NCBI RefSeq assembly: GCF_000294655.1
Contig: NZ_CAHP01000011.1
Coordinates: 2,972 to 54,593 of the forward strand
Reading direction: 5' to 3'
Source of the DNA: Magnetospirillum molischianum DSM 120
GTDB lineage: Bacteria; Pseudomonadota; Alphaproteobacteria; Rhodospirillales; Magnetospirillaceae
Length of the DNA: 51,622 nt
Under the pieces are notes generated by a model. That model was not told where the DNA came from. It saw only the letters and a program-made list of their open reading frames with translations, and did no database searches. The position numbers were made by a program, and so were the translations under genes. This document shows positions 24,003 through 34,375 of the stretch, one piece after another. The number at the start of each line of letters is the position of its first letter. Within the stretch, counting starts at the first letter, position 1.

Positions 24003-26324
24003 TCACGCCCCGAACAGACGGGCGATCCGATACAGATCGAGCAGGGATTTCGAAGCGGTCTTGCTCATGATCGCGGCACGATGGTTTTCGACCGTACGAC
24101 GGCTGATCCCCATTTCGTAGGCGATAACCTTATTGGACATGCCGGTCAGAATCCGCTCGAACACCTGATGCTCGCGCGGGGTCAGACTAGCAAAGCACCG
24201 GATGGCGTCGGCACGTCGGGCGCTTTCGGCGGCAACGTCGCGGCCTAGTTCCAGAGCGCTGGCAACGGCGGCCCGCATTTCCTCGGGATTGATCGGCTTC
24301 GCGATGAAGTCCCCGGCACCGGCCTTCATTGCCGCGACAGCCATCGGCACATCGCCATGTCCGGTCATCACGATGGCAGGAATCGAATCACTCTGCTTCC
24401 GAAGATGATCGAGCAATTCGAGTCCCCCCATGCCGGGCATCACGGCATCGACCAGAAGACACCCCTCGCGACCGAGCTCATGTGTGCGCAGAAATGTTTC
24501 GGCATCAGGATAGAGGTAGACCTCGTGCCCTTCCTCATGCAGCAAGGCCGCTATTGCCTTGCGCACGTGCGGGTCATCATCGATCACATACACCGTCGAA
24601 GCCACCGCGCGCCCAACTGCTGATGAAGAACAGCAAACAGAGCGTGCCAGCAGCCCCCCCGCCGCACTAAGGATCTCCGTCATTTTTGCCGATTTGGAAA
24701 GGTGGGTGCAGTCCGGTTCCATCACGATCTGGCGCAAAGAATCGGTAGCGATATCATCGGCCAGCAGGATAGCGGGCAACGTCACGATCACCGTCCGCAA
24801 GCAGGAAAGAACGTCCAGGCCGGTCATACCGTCCGGCAAGATATAATCGGTGACGACCAGATCGAACGCCTTGTCGGCAAACGTAAGGGCTTCATTCCCC
24901 GTCCGCGCCCAGATTACGGTGCAGCCTTCGGCGATGAACAATTGCTCCAGCATCGCCCCAACCGATGGGTCGTCCTCCACCACCAGGACGGAACGGTGAT
25001 GAAACGGGGTTACCAGATCATTATCCTGGGAAGAAAGGGGGGCAGAAGGTGCCGTCACAACGTCGCCCATGGGAAGTTCGACCCAGAACACCGAACCCTT
25101 CCCCGGTCGCGACCTCACCCCGATTGAATGGCCCAACAGCGCCGCCTGACGCTTGACGATCGCCAGCCCCAAGCCAAAACCATGTCTGTGCTGACGATGA
25201 GGATTATCGATCTGATGGAATTCCTCGAAGATCGAGTCGATCTGATCCTCGGGGATACCGATACCATTGTCCCACACCTCGATTCTGACATGGCCGCCCC
25301 GACGGCGACAACCGAGCAGAACCCGACCGTCATGGGTATATTTAAAGGCATTCGACAGCAGATTCCGCAGAATCTGTTCCAGCAACTTGGGATCGCTTTG
25401 AACGATCAGCGAACTGTCCACCAGATGCAGGACATCGTTGGCGGCCCCGGCCTGGAACGCGAAGTCCCGCCCTAGCCGACTCAGCAATGGAGCAACGGCA
25501 AGGCCAATCGGATTGTAAGAGATGATGCCTGCGTCAAGAAGATTGATGTCGAGCAACGTGTTAAGCATCGCGGACATCGTTCCCAATGCCTGTTCCTGCT
25601 CGGCAAGCAGAGCACGGATCTGAACGTCATCCGCCTTACGCGCCATCACCCAACTGATGAGACACAGACTTTGCAACGGCTGACGCAGATCGTGACTGGC
25701 GACGGTAAGAAAGCGTGATTTGGCAGCGCTCGCTCGCTCGGCTTCTTCGACCGCACGCAGCAACGCGTCGGTTATGCGTTTATATTCTGTGATATCGACA
25801 AGCGCGATGATGCAGGATTGGCCGGTCGCGCAGGCTCGTCCCGACAGTTGGACAAAGCGTTCCTCGTGACAGACGTCGCCTGGCCTCAGCGCGACTTCGC
25901 AAGAGTGAATCCCGGAATCGATAACAATATTGTCAATAAATGAAGCCAAAACGAGTAAGGATTCGTCAGCGACGAAGTTCGCCAACCGTTGCGTACCTGC
26001 CCGACCGGAAACCGAATGTAACAATGCGATGGCGGGGGCATTGATCCGGCCAATAAAACCGGCGTTGTCCAGAGTGAGGCATGCGATTGGGGAAGCGTCG
26101 TAAAGATCGATATAGTCCGCCAGCTTACTTTCAGACAATCGATGCGCCTCGCGCAGCGATTCGTTCTGCATTTCAAGTTCAATCTGACGAACTCTAAGTT
26201 CGTGAATCACCCGCAACAGATCGTCGATGGCCAAATCGGCCTCAATCCCACTCCCCTTCAGCCCCGGTTCGGCCAAGTGGTGGAACTCCCTCTCCTCCCG
26301 CGACGATTTCGACCCAGTCTTCAT
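24003..26324 (-). CDS. PAS hybrid histidine kinase fused to two receivers and a LuxR/FixJ-type HTH
   Basis: A 773-residue soluble sensor-regulator in one chain. An N-terminal coiled segment (about 25-70) and PAS domain (about 70-185) are followed by HisKA with His211 (VASHDLRQPLQSL), HATPase with N-box NLLSNAFKY and DNGIGIP (352-358), a first receiver (about 445-555, Asp493), a second receiver (about 578-690, Asp626, Thr654, Lys676) and a LuxR-type HTH (about 713-770, LTPREHQVFERI...SRRTVENHRA). The last two domains equal a complete FixJ-type regulator. It probably autophosphorylates, relays to the receivers and binds DNA itself. It starts 87 nt after the CheB-CheR fusion gene in the same direction, suggesting an operon. 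One continuous frame argues against a sequencing join. Confidence 0.9.
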   Translation of the reverse strand: MKTGSKSSREEREFHHLAEPGLKGSGIEADLAIDDLLRVIHELRVRQIELEMQNESLREAHRLSESKLADYIDLYDASPIACLTLDNAGFIGRINAPAIALLHSVSGRAGTQRLANFVADESLLVLASFIDNIVIDSGIHSCEVALRPGDVCHEERFVQLSGRACATGQSCIIALVDITEYKRITDALLRAVEEAERASAAKSRFLTVASHDLRQPLQSLCLISWVMARKADDVQIRALLAEQEQALGTMSAMLNTLLDINLLDAGIISYNPIGLAVAPLLSRLGRDFAFQAGAANDVLHLVDSSLIVQSDPKLLEQILRNLLSNAFKYTHDGRVLLGCRRRGGHVRIEVWDNGIGIPEDQIDSIFEEFHQIDNPHRQHRHGFGLGLAIVKRQAALLGHSIGVRSRPGKGSVFWVELPMGDVVTAPSAPLSSQDNDLVTPFHHRSVLVVEDDPSVGAMLEQLFIAEGCTVIWARTGNEALTFADKAFDLVVTDYILPDGMTGLDVLSCLRTVIVTLPAILLADDIATDSLRQIVMEPDCTHLSKSAKMTEILSAAGGLLARSVCCSSSAVGRAVASTVYVIDDDPHVRKAIAALLHEEGHEVYLYPDAETFLRTHELGREGCLLVDAVMPGMGGLELLDHLRKQSDSIPAIVMTGHGDVPMAVAAMKAGAGDFIAKPINPEEMRAAVASALELGRDVAAESARRADAIRCFASLTPREHQVFERILTGMSNKVIAYEMGISRRTVENHRAAIMSKTASKSLLDLYRIARLFGA

Positions 26325-26411
26325 GGCCGCCCCCTCGCCATGTACGGCCCGTGCCCCCCAGGCAACTGGTTAATCTACACTCGTTACGGGACCTAAAGGG
26401 AGGGTCGGAAT

Positions 26412-28988
26412 CTACCCAGACACCTCCCCCTTGATTTCTCTTAATTCGTCCTCCAGCCGCTTTATTTCTGAAATATCGACAAAGGTGATCACCACGCCAT
26501 CGATCACATTGTCATGAGTTCGATAGGGCATGATCCGCGCCTTGATCCAGGCTCCGCCAAAAGTTGAAATCCGCCTTTCGATAAAAATCAAAGTGCGCAA
26601 CACCTCGCGCGCATCCTCAGTCAGAGTCTTATAGTGCAGATCGGTCGTAATGTCGGACAAAGGCCGCCCGACATCGCCAGGGATCAGTTTAAACAACTGG
26701 GTGGCATGAGGGGTAAAACGACGCACCCGCATGTCGTTATCCAGGAATACCGTGGCGATCTCGGTGCTGTTAAGCAGGTTGTTCATGTCGTTATTGACCG
26801 ACAGCAGATCGCTAACCTTTGACTGAAGCTCTGCATTGATACTGTGAAGCTCTTCGTTCATCGACTGCATTTCTTCCTTCGAGGTGGTCAGCTCCTCGTT
26901 GGCCGATTGCAGTTCTTCATTTGTGGCCTGCTGCTCTTCATTCGCCGACTTCAAGTCTTCTAGGGAAGACTGCATCTCGGCACGGGTGACCTCCAGATCG
27001 GCCCGTGTCCGGGTTAGTTCCGCGACCAAGGCATCCTTTGCCTGGACCCGAGCCGCCTTACGCGATGTCTTGGGCGGCAACGATACATGTTCGACATCGG
27101 TGAACACGATCAACGCCATGTCAAAAGTAGCTTCGTGCCGATCAACCCTTTGGATCGTAACGGTAATCGTCTGGGTACCCTTGTCCGACGCGATCGTGAG
27201 ACCGCTCAGGATGACCGGGCTTTCCTGGCGCAAAGCCCGCTTGATCGCAGAGATCAATGGCTGATGAAGCCCGTCACGAGCCATCGCATGGATGTTGAGA
27301 TTGGCCTTCCCCGCCGCCGGTTCGAGATACTTACCGGTTCGCCCGCTGATATAGAGGATATCGCCGTCGCCATCGACCAGGACCGCCGCCGGGCAATAAT
27401 TGTTGAGCAGAAGCCGCTCCATCAGAACCTGAAGCGGTTCTGGCCCATGTTTCCCGGCTGGATCCTCGGGCTGGAGAAGGCGAGCCGGAAAGGCCCGCAC
27501 CGGAAAGCCGATCTGGCTCCGCAGCACCGGGTGATCAACCCGTCGGAACAGGCGCGCCTTCTGGTCCACCGGAACAAACAGGCTGGCAAAGCCACCGATC
27601 GCCTCGGCACTTCCCAGGATCAGGGTACCATCGGGGTTGAGGGCAAAATGAAACAGCGGCAGCAGGGTTTTCTGTAGCTCGTTACTGAAATAGATCAGCA
27701 GATTACGACAGCTCAGAATATCGATCTTTGTAAAAGGCGGGTCGGAGATGATGTTCTGCTCGGCGAAGGTCACCATTTCGCGGATCTCGGTCGCGATCCG
27801 AAAGCCATTCTCTTCCGCGACAAAAAAACGGGCCAGCCGTTCGGGCGAGACATCGGTCGCGATGGTATCGGGGAAGATACCCTGACGGGCGCGGACGATT
27901 GCATCGGGATCGATATCGGTCGCATAGATCTGCAACCCGATCCGCACTTTCGGCATAACGGCGTCAAGCGCCTCGCGGAAGAGCATCGCCAGCGAATACG
28001 CTTCTTCTCCGGTCGAACAAGCCGGAACCCACGCCCGCACCGGGTGGTCGGACGACCAGTTCGTCAGCAGGGGAATAAGAACCTTGAGCTTAAACGCCTC
28101 CCATACCGTCGCATCGCGAAAGAAATTGGTGACGCCGATTAGCAGTTCTTTGAAGAGAAGATCGATTTCAATCGGATTATCCCGGAGGTAACTAACATAG
28201 TCCCCCAAAGAATTCATCCGGTGAAGAGCTACCCGACGCTCGATCCGACGGTAGAGAGTGGTCGTTTTATACAAGGTAAAATCATTGCGAGAACGCTGGC
28301 TCAGCAGAGCAATAATCGCGCCCAGGCTTTCGCGGGTTTCCAGTGCCTTGAGTACCTTCCCCGAATCGACTAACGGGACGTGACTGCGGCAGGCAAGGAT
28401 TTCGCCAACCATTTTATCGGCCGGAACGACGATATCGACGACACCAGCCGTGATCGCTGACCGCGGCATGCTGTCGAAAGCAGCCTCGATTGGACTCTGG
28501 GCCAGGGTGAAACCGCCATTCTCCTTGATCGAACGCAGACCCAGGGTGCCGTCCGCTCCCATCCCGGACAAGACGATTCCGACCGCGTTCTCACGCCGGT
28601 CATTCGCCAGGGCACGGAAGAAATGATCGATAGGCAGGCGGGGGGCATGCGGCGTCGCTAGTGGCAACAACAGGAGAAGACCGTTCTCGATCGACAAGTC
28701 GCGATTGGGGGGGATCACGTAAACCACGTTGGGACGCACCGCCATGCCGTCTCGGGCCTCAAACACCATCATCGGCGTCACCCGTTGCAGCAGCGAGACA
28801 ATAGCGCTGGGCTGATCGGGATCGAGATGTTGCACGACAACGAAAGCCATCCCGCTATCGGACGGAACCGAACCGAGAACTCGTTCCAGTGCCTCCAAGC
28901 CTCCGGCGGAAGCGCCAATGCCAACAACCGCGAAAGCGGCGATTGAACTGGAAATATCGCCCTTTGACTTGGAAGCGGGATCGTTCAT
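26412..28988 (-). CDS. CheB-CheR-coiled coil-PAS fusion protein
   Basis: An 858-residue protein that combines methylesterase and methyltransferase modules. The CheB-type domain (about 18-200) has its triad: Ser27 (GASAGG), His54 (VQHLD) and Asp146 (GMGADG). The CheR domain (about 215-480) has the helical N-terminal part, the SAM site VPACSTGEEAYSLAML and DILSCRNLLIYF. A linker PAS-like region is followed by a long heptad-rich coiled coil (about 640-735, repeated NEELQS-like units) and a C-terminal PAS domain. No receiver domain precedes CheB. GGAGGAG lies about 7 nt before ATG 28988. Proteins of this kind couple to histidine kinases; the kinase fusion encoded just downstream is the obvious partner. 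Its targets are not known. Confidence 0.92.
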   Translation of the reverse strand: MNDPASKSKGDISSSIAAFAVVGIGASAGGLEALERVLGSVPSDSGMAFVVVQHLDPDQPSAIVSLLQRVTPMMVFEARDGMAVRPNVVYVIPPNRDLSIENGLLLLLPLATPHAPRLPIDHFFRALANDRRENAVGIVLSGMGADGTLGLRSIKENGGFTLAQSPIEAAFDSMPRSAITAGVVDIVVPADKMVGEILACRSHVPLVDSGKVLKALETRESLGAIIALLSQRSRNDFTLYKTTTLYRRIERRVALHRMNSLGDYVSYLRDNPIEIDLLFKELLIGVTNFFRDATVWEAFKLKVLIPLLTNWSSDHPVRAWVPACSTGEEAYSLAMLFREALDAVMPKVRIGLQIYATDIDPDAIVRARQGIFPDTIATDVSPERLARFFVAEENGFRIATEIREMVTFAEQNIISDPPFTKIDILSCRNLLIYFSNELQKTLLPLFHFALNPDGTLILGSAEAIGGFASLFVPVDQKARLFRRVDHPVLRSQIGFPVRAFPARLLQPEDPAGKHGPEPLQVLMERLLLNNYCPAAVLVDGDGDILYISGRTGKYLEPAAGKANLNIHAMARDGLHQPLISAIKRALRQESPVILSGLTIASDKGTQTITVTIQRVDRHEATFDMALIVFTDVEHVSLPPKTSRKAARVQAKDALVAELTRTRADLEVTRAEMQSSLEDLKSANEEQQATNEELQSANEELTTSKEEMQSMNEELHSINAELQSKVSDLLSVNNDMNNLLNSTEIATVFLDNDMRVRRFTPHATQLFKLIPGDVGRPLSDITTDLHYKTLTEDAREVLRTLIFIERRISTFGGAWIKARIMPYRTHDNVIDGVVITFVDISEIKRLEDELREIKGEVSG

Positions 28989-29286
28989 TTCGGCTCCTCC
29001 GAGAACTCGAGGCGGCTCACACGGCAGCGGTGCACTGAAAGCACCGGCAGGCCGTGATGATCTTAATCAAACAACCGCTTCAAGGTATTTCATTCCGCGA
29101 AGGAGTGGACAACAGAAAAACGACCAGATCTTGTCGGTCAAAAAAGAATAGAGGGAATCATCTCCTGATAAGTAAAATAGGATAAAAGAGATGAAAAAAT
29201 CCCAAGTCAGATCAATTTCCCAATTCCGGCGCCTCATCGGGAATGGATCGGGTGACACCCTAACAGAATAGCCTATACCCTGTGAC

Positions 29287-29658
29287 CTATTTGTGCAGCA
29301 ATCGGTCTATTGTCGCCAGCAAATCGGCATTGTCGAACGGTTTCGAAAGGACCGCATCGGCTTTGGTCTTGGCCAACATCAAAGCCTTATCCGACGGCAT
29401 TTGGCTGCCGCCGCCCGAAATGGCGATAATGGGAGGGTGGTTGGACTGGGCTTCGAGAAACATAATCACTTCGATGCCATCGATCGTCGGCATCAGGATA
29501 TCGGTGATGACCAGATCGAAGCGACGTCCGCTGCGAAGAATCTCCAGACCGGATGCGCCATCGTCTGCTTCGGTCACGGTGTGACCGCCATGTCTCAGCA
29601 CGGCACACAGCGCCAACCGCACACCCTTCATGTCTTCGATCAACAAGATGTTTGCCAC
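29287..29658 (-). CDS. Single-domain response regulator
   Basis: A 123-residue receiver with no output domain (CheY/Spo0F-like). Acidic pair in LLIEDMKG, phospho-acceptor Asp53 (DLVITDILMPTIDG), Ser81 in AISGGG in place of the usual switch Ser/Thr context, and Lys106 (LSKPFD). GTG at 29658 has AGGAG 7 nt upstream inside the kinase gene's end; the kinase stop is 1 nt before, so the two are translationally coupled. It is most likely the direct phosphate acceptor of that kinase. Confidence 0.9.
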   Translation of the reverse strand: MANILLIEDMKGVRLALCAVLRHGGHTVTEADDGASGLEILRSGRRFDLVITDILMPTIDGIEVIMFLEAQSNHPPIIAISGGGSQMPSDKALMLAKTKADAVLSKPFDNADLLATIDRLLHK

Positions 29659-29659
29659 G

Positions 29660-31747
29660 TCACATCTCCTCATGGCTGACAATGTCGCGGAGCTTTGGAA
29701 TGTAGAGAATAAAGGTGGTTCCCTGGCCGACGGTGCTCTCGACCTCAATCGCTCCGCCCCAACTATGCACGATGCCATGCACCACCGACAGGCCGAGTCC
29801 GGTTCCCTCGCCAATCGGTTTGGTCGTAAAGAATGGCTCAAAGATCCGAGACCGAATCGCCTCTGGCATGCCTTGGCCGGTATCGGCGATAGACAGCCTG
29901 AAATAGTCTCCGGGCTGAAGGCCAAGCGAGTCGCACGCCGCACCGGAAAACGCGACCTCGAACAGCGAAACCGTCAGTCGCCCCTGCCCGTCCATCGCAT
30001 AGGCTGCGTTCACCGCCAAATTGGTCATGATTTGGGTCAATTCGACTGAATTGACGCGGGCGGTCCCGACGATATTCGGCTCGATCACGGTAACCAACCT
30101 GATCCCCGATGGGAGTACACCGTGCAAGAACCCTAGCGTACCGCGCACCTCAGCAACAAAATCGACATCACTCAGGATCGCGCCTTCCTTGCGGGCAAAG
30201 CGGAGAATCTGGCGGACGATTTCGCGCCCCTGTCGGGTGTAGTCGAGCACGCAAACGAAATAGTCGCCCATCTCGGCCCGATCATCTGCTGACAGCGAAC
30301 CGCGACGGATAAAGCCGAGCGATAGTTCGACCAAACTCAAAATCGGCTGAAGCAGATTGTTCAGCTCATGCGCGACACCTCCGGCCAATTCGCCAAGCGC
30401 CACAAGCTTTTCTCGTTCGCGCTCGACCGCCTCGCGCCGCGAAAGGTCGGTAACGTCCTGAGCCACCCCAATCACCCGATTGACCCGACCGTCCCACCCT
30501 TCCACCAAGCGGCATGAGCCACGCAAGATCCGTAACCCGTCTTTTTCGCCCCGCACCCGGAAGGTAAAGCTCGACGACGGATCGCCGGTCAGAACCCGCG
30601 CCACCTCGGCCCGGAAAGCAATACGATCATCGGCGTGCACACGGTCGAGAAACGCCTCCTTCGTCACCGACCGCTCCGCCGACAGCCCCAGCAAATGAGT
30701 CATCTGCTCGGATAGAGTGATGAGGTCGTCATCAACGGTCCAATCCCAACTGCCCAGGGCGGCAATTCGTTGGGCTTCGGCCAGATGAACACGGCTGCGG
30801 CTGATTTCATCCAGGCGTTGGCTGCGCAAGGTCACATCACGGACAATGATTCCGAACGATGCCGCCGCCAGCGGATCGTCCCAGCAGGCGAGAAACACCT
30901 CCATCGGGAATTCTTGCCCGTTCTTGCGCTGCCCGTGCAGCAGGCGCGGCGTACCGTCCCCAATCGCCCCGCACTGGGACAATTCCCCCGCTTCGGCAGC
31001 GCGGTAACGCTCCGACAACAAGTACGCCATCGGCCGACCGGCAACGTCCTCCGGCGTATAGCCGAACATCTCTTCGGCGGCGCGGTTCCACGCGATGATA
31101 TGGGTCTCGCTGTCGGCTGCGACCACGGCATTGGCGGTGGCGTTCAACAGCGCCGCCAGTTGAAGGTTGGTGCTGCGCAATGCGCGCTGGGCATGGTACC
31201 CGCGATCGACCTGATCATAGAGATCACCCAGCGCGGCCCTGACATCCAGCTCGTGCATCGCCTGCGCGGCAAGCTCGTTCAGGATCGTCTCGCCACGCGC
31301 ATCAAGGTGCTGCGGCGCCTGATCGAGAGCGCACAAGGTGCCAAGGGCATGACCATCCGCGGTAACCAGTGGAACCCCTGCGTAAAAGCGCAAGAACGGC
31401 TCGCCGGTCACCAGGGGATTGTCAGCGAAGCGCGGGTCTGCCTTCGCGTCAGGAACCACGAAGATCTCTTGGCCACGGATGGCGTGATCGCAAAACGCAA
31501 TACAGCGCGGCGTCTCTCGGACTTTCAGTCCCTGCGCCGCCTTGAACCACTGACGATCCGTATCGACAAGAGAAATCAATGCAATGGGAACGTCGAGTAA
31601 AAGAGCAACCATTTTTACGATGCGATCGAACGCGGGCTCGGCATCTGTATCGAGAATTCGATAGCGGCGCAGCGCGGCGATACGCTCGGCTTCTCCTTGA
31701 GGCGATACCGGAATGTCGTTGTCATCGATGGCGATGTCTCCAGACAA
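29660..31747 (-). CDS. GAF-PAS-PAS histidine kinase
   Basis: A soluble sensor kinase of about 695 residues. GAF-type domain (about 40-175, RRYRILDTDAEPAFDRI and FYAGVPLVTADGHALGTLCALD) precedes PAS 1 (about 200-320), PAS 2 (about 330-450) with its PAC end, then HisKA with the acceptor His in ELAGGVAHELNNLLQPI and an HATPase with FEPFFTTKPIGEGTGLGLSVVHGIV. This matches the NtrB/PAS class that acts on small receivers. A TTG at 31747 is preferred because AAGGAG sits 7 nt before it; the GTG at 31753 would be only about one base from that site. It is coupled to the single-domain response regulator downstream. Confidence 0.9.
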   Translation of the reverse strand: MSGDIAIDDNDIPVSPQGEAERIAALRRYRILDTDAEPAFDRIVKMVALLLDVPIALISLVDTDRQWFKAAQGLKVRETPRCIAFCDHAIRGQEIFVVPDAKADPRFADNPLVTGEPFLRFYAGVPLVTADGHALGTLCALDQAPQHLDARGETILNELAAQAMHELDVRAALGDLYDQVDRGYHAQRALRSTNLQLAALLNATANAVVAADSETHIIAWNRAAEEMFGYTPEDVAGRPMAYLLSERYRAAEAGELSQCGAIGDGTPRLLHGQRKNGQEFPMEVFLACWDDPLAAASFGIIVRDVTLRSQRLDEISRSRVHLAEAQRIAALGSWDWTVDDDLITLSEQMTHLLGLSAERSVTKEAFLDRVHADDRIAFRAEVARVLTGDPSSSFTFRVRGEKDGLRILRGSCRLVEGWDGRVNRVIGVAQDVTDLSRREAVEREREKLVALGELAGGVAHELNNLLQPILSLVELSLGFIRRGSLSADDRAEMGDYFVCVLDYTRQGREIVRQILRFARKEGAILSDVDFVAEVRGTLGFLHGVLPSGIRLVTVIEPNIVGTARVNSVELTQIMTNLAVNAAYAMDGQGRLTVSLFEVAFSGAACDSLGLQPGDYFRLSIADTGQGMPEAIRSRIFEPFFTTKPIGEGTGLGLSVVHGIVHSWGGAIEVESTVGQGTTFILYIPKLRDIVSHEEM

Positions 31748-32013
31748 GGGCACTCTCCTTGAGCTACGACAGGAATCACCTGAAGAATGACAGGTCAGAC
31801 AATTTTTCCCTTAAATAGATAAAATACGTCTTGTTATCAACCGAGGCGGAACCCAAATGCCGTTCAGACACCGCCCCCTAAACGCGACAAGATCGCTTAA
31901 TGCCGTTCGAACCATGCAATCTGTTTAATAATACTAAAAACAGATTCTTGCAATACAAATAAAAAGAGAGCAAAAATCGACCATGCGGCCTTGAATAGAA
32001 CAAAGGTGCCAAA

Positions 32014-34326
32014 ATGTTCCTCAGCTCATTCAAATTACAGAGCAGAATTTTATTTGGATTTGGCATCATTGTTTTAGTATCGGCAGCAGTTACCGTTTTT
32101 TCACTTTGGGAACTAAACGCCATACGTGAAAATACATCGATAATGGGGCGAACAAGCACAAACGCCCAGACGGCGGCGCGGATCAGCCACCTGATTGAAA
32201 GATCGCGTATCTCGCGCATTCTTTACGTCAGCGAGGGGATGGAGGGCGCTGCGGGAGACTTTACCGACGCAATCGCCGAAGCGAGCAAAGCTCTCGGCGC
32301 ACTGGCCGAGAACACCATCGACGCAGGTAGACGGGAGAGTTACCTCCAGGCGAGGCGAGATCTTCTCGACCATGGTGAGAAATTCCGCCATGTGATCATG
32401 GCAGTCACCGCCGAGAACACCCACCGCGGCGAACTTCGAAAGCGCGGGGAAACGATGACCCTGTCCACCGCAAAACTAACGGCGGCTGCCATCGCGATCC
32501 ACGATCCGGCCGTGACCCAAGCAGCAGTGACATTCGACAGCAGCATTATCCTGGTACGGATGGGAGCGTGGCGCTTTCTGGCCACCAAGGAAACCGACGA
32601 CACCATCGGGTTCAAGGATAATGTCGAGAAAGCCTTGGCCAACCTCACCGCGCTGACAAAAATTTCGAATGGGGCGCTACGCCCCCTTGCCGACCCGGTC
32701 GCCGCCAGCATTAAAGAATACGCGGCCACATTTGAACTCGTCGCGGCTGATGTCGAAACGATGGACAAATTGTTCGTGGAAATGCGCGATCAAGCTCTAT
32801 CGATCGAAAACAGAATGGAGACCGCCGAAAAAAATGTCGTCGAAAGGTTCAATCGGGTCCAGGCCGAAAACATCGAAAAAGTAACGACGTCGCTCCAGGT
32901 CCAAAGCATCCTGGCCGCCGTCGAAATTTTGCTTGGAATCGGATTGGCGATCATCATCGGCCGCGTCATTGTCGGACCGATTATCGAAATGACGTCATCA
33001 ATGAAACATCTGGCCGCCGGTTCGGTCCAAATCGACATTCCCTGCCGGGGACAGACGGACGAACTGGGCGACATGGCCGCCGCCGTCGAAGTCTTCCGCC
33101 GCAATGCCATCGAAAAAATGTCGCTTGAACAGGAAGCGCTGCGCCTCAATGCGGCTCGAACCCGACGGCAAGAAGAAATCGATCAGTTAGTGCGGCAATT
33201 TGGCGTCAGCCTGGGCGGTGTTTTTAATTCGGTATCGTCGGTTTCAACCGAAATGGCCGACACCTCATCACAGTTGGAACAGTCTTCCAACGATGCGGGC
33301 AGTCAGGTCGATCTGGTCAAAAACGAAATTGACCTGACGTCCTCGACAATCCAGACCGTTGCCGCCGCATCTCAGCAACTCGCATCATCAATCGACGAGA
33401 TCGGACGCCAGGCCACGACATCCTCGAATATGTCGGGAGATGCGATGGAGAAGGCGAAAGTGGTCGTCGAGTCCTTCTCCGAACTCAGTCTGGCGGCGGA
33501 GCAGATCGGCACCGTCGTCCAATTGATCAACAACATCGCCAGCCAGACCAACCTGCTGGCTCTGAACGCGACGATTGAAGCGGCACGGGCGGGCGAGTCC
33601 GGCAAAGGCTTTGCCGTCGTCGCTGGCGAAGTCAAAAATCTGGCCAACCAGACCGCACGGGCCACCGGAGATATCGGCAATCAGATCACTGCCATCCAAT
33701 CGGCGACGGCGCGAACGGCCGAGGCCATTCGCAGCATCTCGGACAGTGTGATGAGCGTCAATGACGTCGCCGGAGCCATTGCCTCGGCGGTAACCCAGCA
33801 AAGCGCCGCCACCCAGGAAATAGCGCGCAGCGTCGAACAGGTCTCGGGCAGCACGATCACGGTGATCGCGTCGATCTCGCGGGTCAACAACGCGATCCAG
33901 AGCAATCGTGACAACGCCATCGCCGTCAACCAGACATCGCTCCGGCTGTCCAGCGACGCGAAATCCCTCAGCGAAGAAGTCAAAGACTTTCTCTCCGCGC
34001 TGCAAAATCTCAGCGAGGACCAAAGCCTATCCTGTATCAAGATCGACCTGCCGGCCTCGGCAATCGCGGAAAATGGGACAAGGACTTCTGGCCGGGTCAA
34101 GGCGATGTCGATCGGCACGGCGGAATTCATCGGCCAACTCACCGCAGCGACAGGCGCCCGCTTCGACCTTACGATCGACGGCTTCGACCGAACCATTCCC
34201 ACCCGTTACGTCGAGGGCGGCAACGGACTGCACACCCTGCAATTACCGCTCAACCACGAACACCTGTCCTATATGGTCCAGGCGCTGAAGAAATTCGAGA
34301 CGCGGCAGGCTCGGGCAACCGCCTGA
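32014..34326 (+). CDS. Methyl-accepting chemotaxis protein with C-terminal PilZ-like domain
   Basis: A 770-residue membrane chemoreceptor. TM1 (about 12-34), a large helical periplasmic sensor region, TM2 (about 300-325), HAMP (about 325-380), then the cytoplasmic signalling coiled coil whose tip reads [39 protein letters not shown]. After the signalling domain the last 85 residues ([16 protein letters not shown], then [19 protein letters not shown]) resemble a PilZ beta-barrel but lack the RxxxR and DxSxxG c-di-GMP motifs. The 5' flank and first 150 nt are AT-richer than the rest. It is transcribed alone, next to the kinase block. The ligand is unknown. Confidence 0.92.
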   Translation: MFLSSFKLQSRILFGFGIIVLVSAAVTVFSLWELNAIRENTSIMGRTSTNAQTAARISHLIERSRISRILYVSEGMEGAAGDFTDAIAEASKALGALAENTIDAGRRESYLQARRDLLDHGEKFRHVIMAVTAENTHRGELRKRGETMTLSTAKLTAAAIAIHDPAVTQAAVTFDSSIILVRMGAWRFLATKETDDTIGFKDNVEKALANLTALTKISNGALRPLADPVAASIKEYAATFELVAADVETMDKLFVEMRDQALSIENRMETAEKNVVERFNRVQAENIEKVTTSLQVQSILAAVEILLGIGLAIIIGRVIVGPIIEMTSSMKHLAAGSVQIDIPCRGQTDELGDMAAAVEVFRRNAIEKMSLEQEALRLNAARTRRQEEIDQLVRQFGVSLGGVFNSVSSVSTEMADTSSQLEQSSNDAGSQVDLVKNEIDLTSSTIQTVAAASQQLASSIDEIGRQATTSSNMSGDAMEKAKVVVESFSELSLAAEQIGTVVQLINNIASQTNLLALNATIEAARAGESGKGFAVVAGEVKNLANQTARATGDIGNQITAIQSATARTAEAIRSISDSVMSVNDVAGAIASAVTQQSAATQEIARSVEQVSGSTITVIASISRVNNAIQSNRDNAIAVNQTSLRLSSDAKSLSEEVKDFLSALQNLSEDQSLSCIKIDLPASAIAENGTRTSGRVKAMSIGTAEFIGQLTAATGARFDLTIDGFDRTIPTRYVEGGNGLHTLQLPLNHEHLSYMVQALKKFETRQARATA

Positions 34327-34375
34327 ACCTCGCAACCATCCAAGCGCCAACCGTTCGTACCAAACGCTTCCACTG

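Noticed and set aside
24003-26324. Kinase-regulator fusion as a frameshift artefact
   Set aside because: The frame is continuous with normal codon use through the linker at about residues 556-578; kept as a real fusion pending resequencing.
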